Assembly: GCA_009926295.1 (NCBI GenBank)
Contig: RFPF01000144.1
Coordinates: forward strand, 1 to 7,488
Source of the DNA: Planctomycetia bacterium
GTDB taxonomy: Bacteria > Planctomycetota > Planctomycetia > Pirellulales > UBA1268
Direction: 5' to 3'
Length of the DNA: 7,488 nucleotides
Position 1 is the stretch's first letter, and every line of letters starts with the position of its first letter. The translations under genes were made by a program, and so were the position numbers. The notes beneath the pieces were generated by a model. That model was not told the origin of the DNA, made no database searches, and was given only the letters and a program-made list of their open reading frames with translations. Shown here piece by piece: positions 1 to 5,932 of the stretch.

Positions 1-411
1 CGCGGCGGCATCCCACCCATGCGCGACGGTCGAGGCCACGTGCCGGTTGCCATCGCACCCGCCCACGCACCACACGCGGCCGCCGAACGTGGCCGATACG
101 CCGTAGCCGAGCGGAGCGGGCAGGGGCGTGGCCGCCTCCCACCGGCCGCCGGGCTCGGCGAGCATCCAGGCCGTGGCGTGCCACACCTTCGCGCCCCCGT
201 CCCACGGCGGCCGATCGGGAAAGTTTGCACCGCCCGCGACCACGAGCCGGCCACCGTCCTCGCCGCCGCACACGCCCGCGAACGCGCCCGCGACGCCCCT
301 GGCATCGGGAAGATCGGCCAGCCGCTCCCAGGCAAAGGCATCGCCCGCGCACGCCTGGCCAGCGATCCGCGCGAGGGCCGCGACCGCGACGATCACGATT
401 CGCAGCGTCAT
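1..411 (-). CDS. Cyclically permuted NanM/YjhT-type kelch mutarotase, N-terminal part (runs off window)
   Basis: This open frame starts at ATG 411-409 and stays open to position 1, giving 137 residues; the 3' end lies outside the window. Residues 1-22 (MTLRIVIVAVAALARIAGQA, then CA) look like a signal peptide ending near ACA-GD, so export is likely. The mature part is kelch beta-propeller sequence: GVAGAFAG (39-46), then LVVAGGANFPD (56-66), PWDGGAKVWH (69-78), LGYGVSATFGGRVWCVGGCDG (101-121, given here only as a span with glycine pairs at 110-111 and 117-118). GVAGAFAG and AGGANF match the sialic-acid mutarotase family (E. coli NanM/YjhT), which speeds alpha/beta anomer interconversion of N-acetylneuraminate. 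In E. coli NanM these blades are near the C-terminus; here they are at the N-terminus, as expected of the cyclically permuted family. The start overlaps the stop of the lyase gene by ATGA, so translation is probably coupled; no good Shine-Dalgarno is visible. The family call is strong, but the exact sugar is inferred. Confidence 0.82.
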   Translation of the reverse strand, partial: MTLRIVIVAVAALARIAGQACAGDAFAWERLADLPDARGVAGAFAGVCGGEDGGRLVVAGGANFPDRPPWDGGAKVWHATAWMLAEPGGRWEAATPLPAPLGYGVSATFGGRVWCVGGCDGNRHVASTVAHGWDAAA

Positions 412-1319
412 GGCCGGGCCCACGTAAAGAAGCCGATCGCGTCGAGCGACTCGCGGAGCCGCGTCTGCTCGGCGGGCGTGAGACGCGGCAGCGGCGGCCG
501 GCACGCGCCGCACGACGGGCCGATCATCGCAAGCACCGCCTTCATGGCGGGATGGAATGGAAACCGCATCAAGACGCGGATCATCGCCACCGCGCGGAGT
601 TGCTCCGTGCGGGCGGCCTCGAGATTGCCGGCATCGAAGGCGGCCATGATGCGCCGGTAAAGCGGAGCGGCCGCATTGAAGGTGGACCCGACCGCCGCCC
701 TGGCCCCGACGGCGAGCGCCGGCAGCAGCATCTCGTCGTAGCCCGAAAGCATCTCGAACCGGCCGCCGTCGAGCGATACGCACTCCGCGAACTCGTGGAG
801 CGTGTGGGCCGTGTACTTTACGCCCGCGAAGTTCGGGATCCGCTCGCCGGCCTGCTTGAGAAGCTCGACGACGTCGATCGCCACGCCGGTCATGGCGGGG
901 ATGTGGTAGTAGTAAAAGGGCAGCTTCGGGGCCGCAGCGGCGATCGCAGCGGAGCATTCGACCGCCATTGCCGCGTCGCGGATCGGAAAGTAGCAGGGCG
1001 GCATCGCGGAGGTGGCGCTCGCCCCGATCTCCGCGGCGTGGCCGGCGAGGTCGGCCGCTTCGGCGAGCGAGTCGTGGCCCACGTGCACGATCACGGGCAC
1101 GCGGCCGCCCGTGGCCTGCACGAACGCCGCCGCCACCCCCCGCCGCTCGGACGACGAGAGCGACACGCCTTCCCCGGTGCTCCCGCACACATAGAGCCCC
1201 GTCACGCCATCGGCCAGTAGCCGCCCGACGAACGGCGGGATGGCGGCGAAATCGACGCGGCCATCGGGGCCGAGCGGCGTGTAGGTCGCGGGAATGATGC
1301 CGGCGAGGCGGGGATGCAT
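408..1319 (-). CDS. nanA: N-acetylneuraminate lyase (DapA/NAL family aldolase)
   Basis: A complete 303-residue class I aldolase of the DapA/NanA superfamily, the usual length for this TIM-barrel family. N-acetylneuraminate lyase reversibly cleaves sialic acid to N-acetylmannosamine and pyruvate through a Schiff base. Visible motifs are GSTGEG at 46-51 (pyruvate-carboxylate binding), FYYYHIPAMTG at 135-145 with the likely catalytic Tyr138, and GVKYT at 166-170 with the likely Schiff-base Lys168. SGYDEMLLPALAVGA (192-206) is followed by GSTFN (211-215), which matches the GYDE...GSTYN segment of bacterial sialate lyases better than DHDPS. No signal peptide is present, so it acts in the cytoplasm. 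The ATG at 1319 has only a weak upstream Shine-Dalgarno (CGGACG) and sits 34 bp after the sulfatase stop. The end overlaps the mutarotase homologue by 4 bp, which supports a sialic acid role. The alternative is another 2-keto-3-deoxy sugar acid aldolase of the same superfamily. Confidence 0.85.
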   Translation of the reverse strand: MHPRLAGIIPATYTPLGPDGRVDFAAIPPFVGRLLADGVTGLYVCGSTGEGVSLSSSERRGVAAAFVQATGGRVPVIVHVGHDSLAEAADLAGHAAEIGASATSAMPPCYFPIRDAAMAVECSAAIAAAAPKLPFYYYHIPAMTGVAIDVVELLKQAGERIPNFAGVKYTAHTLHEFAECVSLDGGRFEMLSGYDEMLLPALAVGARAAVGSTFNAAAPLYRRIMAAFDAGNLEAARTEQLRAVAMIRVLMRFPFHPAMKAVLAMIGPSCGACRPPLPRLTPAEQTRLRESLDAIGFFTWARP

Positions 1320-1353
1320 GGGCGTCCGATCTGCTTCGTGTGGAGGGCGTCGG

Positions 1354-2874
1354 TCAGCGGGATGGAAGACTTTTCTTCCGCGGGTCGATCTGATCGCGGA
1401 GTCGATCGTATTCGGGGTTTACGCACTTCTCGCCCCACTCATACAGCACCTGGATGAGCCCGGCGTCGTCCTCGGGCTCCTGCCCCTTGTCGCCGGTGGC
1501 GGCGATCCAGTCGGCGAGGAGTTTGCGGTGGTGCTCGAGCGCGGCCGCGTGGGCCGGGTCGGCCGCGAGATTCTTGATTTCGTGCGGATCTTTCTCGAGA
1601 TCGTAGAGTTCCTCGGGCGGCTTCGAGTCGCCGAAGAAGATGTTTTGGACGTCGTTCATCTCGCCGCGGGCCATCATCTCGCGGAGCCGGATCGTGACGG
1701 GCCAGGGGTCCTTGTAGCTCGGTTGCATGTAGGGGCGGTCGGTGAGATAGTTGCGCAGGTATTTGTATTTTTTGGTGACGATGGCGCGGATCCGCTCGAT
1801 CGAGTAGTCGCAGCGGTCGCGGGCGGCGACGACGAACTCGCGCGGCGTGTAGTCGGCAGCAAAGAGGTCGCGGCCTTCCATGTGGCCGGGAATGGGCAGG
1901 CCGAGGATGCCGAGCGTGGTGGGGGCCACGTCGATCGACGACGCGAGATCATCCCGAACTACCCCCCGCGGAATGCCGGGGCCGGCCACGATGAGCGGCA
2001 TGTGGATGCCTCCCTCGTAGAGAAACTGCTTGTGGCGGTGGAGGCCGTAGCCGTGGTCGGAAAAGAGGATCACGACGGTGGAGTCGGCGAGGCCGTCGCG
2101 GTCGAGAGCGGCGAAGATTTCCCCCACCTGCTCGTCGGTCTTCACGATGCAGTCGTAGTGGCGGCCGATCTCCTCGCGAACCTCGGGGATGTCGGGATAG
2201 TAGGGAGGCACGGGCACGGCTGCCCGATCGACCACGCGGGGTGGCGGCGTACCGTTGCGAGCCAGGCCGTACTTGCCGCCGGCGAGCTGCACCTGGCCGA
2301 AGAACGGCTGGCCGGGCCGGCGACCGCGCCAGGCATCGCCGGCGACGGTGTGGGCTGGGCCCCAGCCCATGCCTGCGGGGCAATCGTCGTACAGATCCTC
2401 GTGGCGGAACACGAAGTTGAAATCGTCCTTCACGCGGCCGTCGTTGAACGTGTAGACCCCGTGCTGCCGGCACAGGTGCGGCAGAGGCACGACGCCCTCC
2501 GGCAGGTTGATCATGCCGATGCCGTCGTGCTTCGTGCCCGCGGCGTTGTTCCGCGAGCTGCGGTGGTGGTGGACGCCGAACGTCGTCTGCATCGCGCCGA
2601 GCATCACGGCGGACCGCGTGGCCGAGCAGACGCCGGCCGAGGTGTAGAACCGCGTGAAGCGGGTGCCCTGTGCTGAGAGCCGGTCGATGTGCGGCGTCGC
2701 GATCAACTTCTCCCCATAACAGGAAAACCAGCCGCTCACGTCCTCGAGGTAGATCCAGAGCACGTTCGGCCGCGGCTCGGCCGCAGCGTTTGGCTCGGCC
2801 GCAGCGTTGGGGGCGGCCGCCGCGACGAGGCACGCCGCCATGAGAGTGGTGATCCACCCTGTATTTCGGCGCAC
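1354..2874 (-). CDS. Secreted type I sulfatase with CSATR formylglycine motif
   Basis: A complete 506-residue sulfatase, probably starting at GTG 2874-2872, 7 nt after a GAGG Shine-Dalgarno. Residues 1-26 form a signal peptide with a hydrophobic core (ITTLMAACLVAAAA). The alkaline-phosphatase-fold core starts at RPNVLWIYLEDVSG (35-48). The metal-binding pair here is Glu44-Asp45 rather than Asp-Asp. The formylglycine site is Cys83 in CSATR (83-87), followed by FGVHHHR (99-105). Other core elements are LFSDHG (270-275; Asp273 and His274 as metal ligands) and HRHKQFLYEGGI (279-290) with Lys282 near the active site. The C-terminal subdomain contains EELYDLEKDPHEIKNLA (421-437), typical of the family. 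The HHHR after the active site and the Lys-rich segment before YEGGI recall heparan N-sulfatase-like groups common in planctomycetes, but the substrate cannot be read from sequence. It lies 4 bp after the double sulfatase and 34 bp before the lyase. A formylglycine-generating enzyme elsewhere in the genome would be needed. Confidence 0.93.
   Translation of the reverse strand: MRRNTGWITTLMAACLVAAAAPNAAAEPNAAAEPRPNVLWIYLEDVSGWFSCYGEKLIATPHIDRLSAQGTRFTRFYTSAGVCSATRSAVMLGAMQTTFGVHHHRSSRNNAAGTKHDGIGMINLPEGVVPLPHLCRQHGVYTFNDGRVKDDFNFVFRHEDLYDDCPAGMGWGPAHTVAGDAWRGRRPGQPFFGQVQLAGGKYGLARNGTPPPRVVDRAAVPVPPYYPDIPEVREEIGRHYDCIVKTDEQVGEIFAALDRDGLADSTVVILFSDHGYGLHRHKQFLYEGGIHMPLIVAGPGIPRGVVRDDLASSIDVAPTTLGILGLPIPGHMEGRDLFAADYTPREFVVAARDRCDYSIERIRAIVTKKYKYLRNYLTDRPYMQPSYKDPWPVTIRLREMMARGEMNDVQNIFFGDSKPPEELYDLEKDPHEIKNLAADPAHAAALEHHRKLLADWIAATGDKGQEPEDDAGLIQVLYEWGEKCVNPEYDRLRDQIDPRKKSLPSR
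2774..2809 (-). repeat. Two 18-bp tandem copies inside the sulfatase signal-peptide/linker region
   Basis: The plus-strand unit ggctcggccgcagcgttt (2774-2791) is followed directly by the same unit with one change at the last base (2792-2809). On the coding strand it encodes Asn-Ala-Ala-Ala-Glu-Pro twice (residues 23-34), just after the hydrophobic core of the signal peptide and before the first beta strand of the sulfatase. Being a multiple of three, it keeps the frame. It looks like a recent slippage duplication near the expected cleavage site. Confidence 0.85.
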
Positions 2875-2878
2875 GCGA

Positions 2879-2885
2879 TCACCTC
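2879..2885 (-). promoter_or_regulatory. Shine-Dalgarno overlapping the upstream stop codon (translational coupling)
   Basis: On the minus strand GAGGTGA (2885-2879) precedes the GTG at 2874. GAGG is separated from the start by 7 nt, and the TGA inside it (2881-2879) is the stop codon of the double sulfatase. The site supports the GTG start over the internal ATG 11 codons later (2841-2839). It implies that ribosomes finishing the double sulfatase reinitiate on the single sulfatase. Confidence 0.75.
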
Positions 2886-5851
2886 ACAGCAGCGTTGCTG
2901 GCATCCGGCTTTGAATTCTTGGGTTTGCCGCGATACCCGGGGTTGGGCCGCGGTACGACGGCGCCCGAGTCGGCGAGCAGCCGGTCGATCACGCCCTCGA
3001 GTTCCTTCGCCTTCTCCGGGTGCTGCGCGGCGAGGTTGGTCGTTTCGCCGAGGTCGTTCCCAAGGTTGTAGAGCTCGCGGGTCGAGCCATCGCCCTGTGG
3101 CGCGGGCTCTTCGCGGCGGATCAGCTTCCAATCGCCGGCGTAGGCCGCGCTACCGTGGGGTCGGCCGGGAAACCAGATCACGTAGGTGTCGCGAGCGCGG
3201 GCGGCCGTGCCGCGGAGCACACCTGCATAGCTGATGCCATCCTTCACCTGCGCCGGATCGGCGGCGATTCCTGCGAGGTCGAGGAGCGTCGGATAGACGT
3301 CGGTGCAACCCACGAGGGCGTCGCTCGTCGTGCCGGGCGGGATCCGGCCCGGAAACCGCACGATGAGCGGCACGCGCACGCCCCCCTCGTAGAGCGTGCC
3401 CTTGCCGTCGCGAAGCGGGGCGTTGTTCGTCGGCGGCTTGAAGCTCGCCCACTTCCGATAACTCGCCGTCGTCGCGTCGCTCGCGTCGTCGCGGCGTTTC
3501 TTGCCCCCTGCGTCGTCGGTCATGCTGTGGGTGTTGCCGCCGTTGTCGCTCGTAAACATCACGATCGTGTCGTCGGCGATCCCCAGCCGGTCGAGCGTAT
3601 CGAGCAGGCGACCGAGGCTCTCGTCGATGCTCTTGAGCATCGAGGCCATCACGGGATTGTCCTGGCGACCGGTCGGGTCGGTCCGCTTGGCCATCTCGGC
3701 CGTGAGCGCCTCCTTGTGGCCCCACGGCCCGTGGACGCCGTAGTGCCAGAGGTTGAGGAAGAACGGCCGGCCCGCGTTCTCCTGCACGCTCGCCTCCACG
3801 AACAGGATCGCCTCGTCGGTGAGCCGGTCGGTGATGTACTCGCCGGTCGGCCCGTCGGTGATCGTGCCGATGAGCCGCTTGCGGCCCTTCTCAGGCGTGC
3901 CTCCCGGGGGAGAGACTCCGTAGGGGGAGAAGTAGGCGTTCGGCGGGCCCGCGTCGGGATGGCAATGGAATGCGACGTCGAAGCCCTGCGCTTCGGGCCA
4001 GTGCGGCTCGGTGACTCCGAGGTGCCACTTCCCGAAGTGGCCGGTGCGGTAGCCCGCGTCGCGGAATGCCTCGGCAAGCGTGTATTCGGCCGGGTCGAGG
4101 AAGGTCTTGCTCGTGGGATACACGAATTCCTGGGCAGGCGGGCCCGATTCCGGCAGCGCGCGTTCGGCGGGCGCGGTGTGGCCCACGGCCGACGTGATCC
4201 CGTGACGGGCGGCGTTTTTGCCCGTGAGCAGGCAGGCCCGCGTGGGGGAGCAGAGCGGCTGCGAGTAGGCCCGCGTGATCCGCATGCCCTGGCCGGCGAG
4301 GCGGGCGATGTTGGGCGTGTCGTAATACCGCGAGCCGTAGGGCGACGAGTCCATCCAGCCCATGTCGTCGACAAGGAAGAGGACGACATTCGGCTTTTTG
4401 GTCGCGGGTGCCGCGCGAGCCGCGGGCCCTGGCTCTTTTTTGGGCGACGTGGCGGCCGTCAGCTCATGCTCAGCGAAGAGCTTTTCATGGTGCCGCCCCG
4501 AGCCCGACGTGGCCTCCGGCAGTCCCGGGAGCTGGAGTTCCGCGGCCCAGGCCACGAGGCGGGACTGCAGCCGGGCGACGATCTCAGGATGGCCGGCAGC
4601 GAGGTCGCGATCGTGGTGCTCGCCCTCGGGCCGCGTGACGTCGAAGAGCAGGGGGGCATGGTCGCCGAGCGTGATGAGTTTGTAGGGCATTTCGAGCACG
4701 GCCGCCTGCGAGCCCCAGCGCCAAAACAGCCGCTCGTGCGGCGGCCCCGACTTCCGGCCCGTGACGAACGGCGTGAGGTCCACGCCGTCGAGCGACGGAT
4801 CAGCCGTTAGGCCCGCCGCGACGATGGCCGTGGCGGCGATGTCGAGGTTGATCACCGGTTCGTCGTACGTGATGCCCGCGGGCCAGGTGCCGGGCCAGGC
4901 ACCGATGAAGGGCGTGCGGATGCCCCCCTCCGACAGCATCCCCTTTTCCCCGACGAGCGGCTCGTTCACCGAGCCGTCCCAGGCCTTGCCCAGCGGGGCG
5001 CCGTTGTCGCCCGCGAACACGATCAGCGTGTTCTTCTCCGCGCCCATCGCCCGGAGTTTCGCGCGGATCTGCCCGAGGCCGTCGTCCATCGCGGCGATCA
5101 TCGCAAGCGCCTGCCGGCGGGCGAGCGGCAGCGACTCCGGCGTCTGGCTGAACCACGGCTCGGGAGACTCGAGCGGCACGTGCGGCGCATACCAGGCGAG
5201 GTAGAGAAACCAGGGCTGGCCTGCAGTTTGGTTCCGCCGGTCGAGAAATGAGAGCGCCGCCTCCGTCTGCACGACCACGCGAAACCGCTCGTCCACCACG
5301 CGGTGCGGCGCGTCGGGAAACGGCCGTCCCTGCAGGTCGTGGGAGGCCTCGTAGCGCCGCAGTTCGCCGCGGAAGTATTCCGCGAAGCCCTGGTGGTGCG
5401 GCATGTGGTCGGGCAGGAGCCGGTAGCCCTCGCCCTTCCGCTTCTCACCGCCGATGTCGAGGTGGCACTTGCCGACCCAGCCGCTCGTGTAGCCGGCGGG
5501 CGCGAGCCATTCGGCGATCGTCCGCTCGGCGAGCGGGAGCGGGCCGTGGTTGTTGTCTTCCACGCCGAACCGCTGCTGGTAGCGGCCCGTGATCAGCCCG
5601 GCCCGGGAGGGCACGCACTGCGGGGCCGAGACGTAGCCCCGCGTAAATCGCACGCCGTCGCGGGCGAGCTGGTCGAGGTGCGGCGTGCGGATATCGGGAT
5701 CGACGCCCTGGATGCCCAGGTCGGCCCAGCCGTGGTCGTCGGAATAGATGACGAGGATGTTGGGCCGCTGCGGCGCGGGCTGCTCGGCGCGGCAGGGGAC
5801 TGCGACGGCAACGGCCGTTGCGGCAGCGAGCAGGGCGGGGCGGAGCCTCAT
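2879..5851 (-). CDS. Secreted double sulfatase: two complete type I sulfatase domains fused in one chain
   Basis: One uninterrupted frame encodes about 990 residues, roughly twice a normal sulfatase. I prefer ATG 5851-5849, which has a GAGGA Shine-Dalgarno 8 nt upstream and gives a clean signal peptide (MRLRPALLAAATAVAVAVPC, then RA). The in-frame ATG at 5884 would add 11 residues and has no ribosome binding site. Domain 1 (about 28-450) has YSDDHG with Asp38-Asp39, the formylglycine site CVPSR (79-83), GKCH (127-130), AGDNGA (280-285) and Lys303 before LSEGGIRTP. A linker rich in Ala, Pro and Lys spans about 452-486 (nt 4394-4498). Domain 2 (about 487-990) has VDDMGW with Asp495-Asp496, CSPTR (534-538), GKWHLG (607-612), TSDNGG (767-772), Lys817 before LYEGGVRVP, and a C-terminal ELYNLGND element. 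Both active sites look intact and Cys-type. The domains differ throughout, so this is not a recent duplication. Domain 2 lacks its own signal peptide, and no Met precedes its metal pair, so a chain break is unlikely. Substrates are unknown. Confidence 0.92.
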   Translation of the reverse strand: MRLRPALLAAATAVAVAVPCRAEQPAPQRPNILVIYSDDHGWADLGIQGVDPDIRTPHLDQLARDGVRFTRGYVSAPQCVPSRAGLITGRYQQRFGVEDNNHGPLPLAERTIAEWLAPAGYTSGWVGKCHLDIGGEKRKGEGYRLLPDHMPHHQGFAEYFRGELRRYEASHDLQGRPFPDAPHRVVDERFRVVVQTEAALSFLDRRNQTAGQPWFLYLAWYAPHVPLESPEPWFSQTPESLPLARRQALAMIAAMDDGLGQIRAKLRAMGAEKNTLIVFAGDNGAPLGKAWDGSVNEPLVGEKGMLSEGGIRTPFIGAWPGTWPAGITYDEPVINLDIAATAIVAAGLTADPSLDGVDLTPFVTGRKSGPPHERLFWRWGSQAAVLEMPYKLITLGDHAPLLFDVTRPEGEHHDRDLAAGHPEIVARLQSRLVAWAAELQLPGLPEATSGSGRHHEKLFAEHELTAATSPKKEPGPAARAAPATKKPNVVLFLVDDMGWMDSSPYGSRYYDTPNIARLAGQGMRITRAYSQPLCSPTRACLLTGKNAARHGITSAVGHTAPAERALPESGPPAQEFVYPTSKTFLDPAEYTLAEAFRDAGYRTGHFGKWHLGVTEPHWPEAQGFDVAFHCHPDAGPPNAYFSPYGVSPPGGTPEKGRKRLIGTITDGPTGEYITDRLTDEAILFVEASVQENAGRPFFLNLWHYGVHGPWGHKEALTAEMAKRTDPTGRQDNPVMASMLKSIDESLGRLLDTLDRLGIADDTIVMFTSDNGGNTHSMTDDAGGKKRRDDASDATTASYRKWASFKPPTNNAPLRDGKGTLYEGGVRVPLIVRFPGRIPPGTTSDALVGCTDVYPTLLDLAGIAADPAQVKDGISYAGVLRGTAARARDTYVIWFPGRPHGSAAYAGDWKLIRREEPAPQGDGSTRELYNLGNDLGETTNLAAQHPEKAKELEGVIDRLLADSGAVVPRPNPGYRGKPKNSKPDASNAAVR
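4394..4498 (-). other. Interdomain linker of the double sulfatase
   Basis: This segment encodes about 35 residues (452-486 from the preferred start) between the two sulfatase domains. It includes LTAATSPKKEPGPAARAAPA, then TKKPNVV as the first strand of domain 2. It is low in hydrophobic residues, has no stop codon and no plausible internal signal peptide. Boundaries are approximate, judged from the end of the domain 1 C-terminal helix and the start of the PNVV strand. Confidence 0.6.
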
Positions 5852-5859
5852 CAACGGAG

Positions 5860-5864
5860 TCCTC
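5860..5864 (-). promoter_or_regulatory. Shine-Dalgarno deciding the start of the double sulfatase
   Basis: On the minus strand GAGGA (5864-5860) lies 8 nt before ATG 5851-5849. The upstream in-frame ATG at 5884 is preceded by CAACGGGTGTTATC, with no comparable site. Its first two bases lie inside the right end of the 24-bp dyad described at 5863-5886. Confidence 0.7.
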
Positions 5865-5886
5865 ACGCGTGATGTGTCACGCATGA
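5863..5886. promoter_or_regulatory. 24-bp dyad (candidate operator or leader hairpin) before the sulfatase operon
   Basis: Two 10-bp arms, tcacgcgtga (5863-5872) and tcacgcatga (5877-5886), flank a 4-bp spacer tgtg. The arms are inverted repeats with one mismatch; the inner gcgtga-tgtg-tcacgc part is perfect, and the left arm is itself a perfect palindrome. It sits 12 to 35 nt upstream of the preferred start, and its edge overlaps the Shine-Dalgarno. It could bind a dimeric repressor, or fold in the mRNA and limit ribosome access. A weak TTATCA box (5892-5887 region on the minus strand) could be a -10 element, but I see no convincing -35 partner. The symmetry is seen directly; function is inferred. 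Confidence 0.5.
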
Positions 5887-5932
5887 TAACACCCGTTGCC
5901 GTGGCTTGCTGACACTGACCGGCCAGGAGCGG

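Noticed and set aside
225..1220. Plus-strand Arg- and Pro-rich frame opposite the mutarotase and lyase genes
   Set aside because: Antisense to two genes with recognisable motifs; the Arg/Pro/His-rich content is a typical GC artefact.
1294..2676. Long plus-strand open frame of 460 codons opposite the single sulfatase
   Set aside because: It is antisense to a gene with clear sulfatase motifs. Its composition (runs of Val, Ala, Gly, His, Asp) is what the complement of GC-rich codons gives, and no family motif is visible.
3020..4810. Plus-strand open frame of 596 codons opposite the double sulfatase
   Set aside because: Shadow of the minus-strand gene in high-GC DNA. It is Arg/Val/Ala/Gly rich, has no signal peptide, domain or ribosome binding site, and crosses both sulfatase domains.
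5852..5884. Upstream start ATG 5884 adding 11 residues to the double sulfatase
   Set aside because: No Shine-Dalgarno precedes it, the added residues (MRDTSRVRTPL) would lengthen the signal peptide n-region, and the ATG lies inside the dyad. ATG 5851 has GAGGA at 8 nt. It is not fully excluded.
5885..5932. Possible intrinsic terminator after the PEP-CTERM gene
   Set aside because: The stretch has some GC-rich partial symmetry around ctgaccggccag, but no stable stem followed by a T tract on the minus strand.
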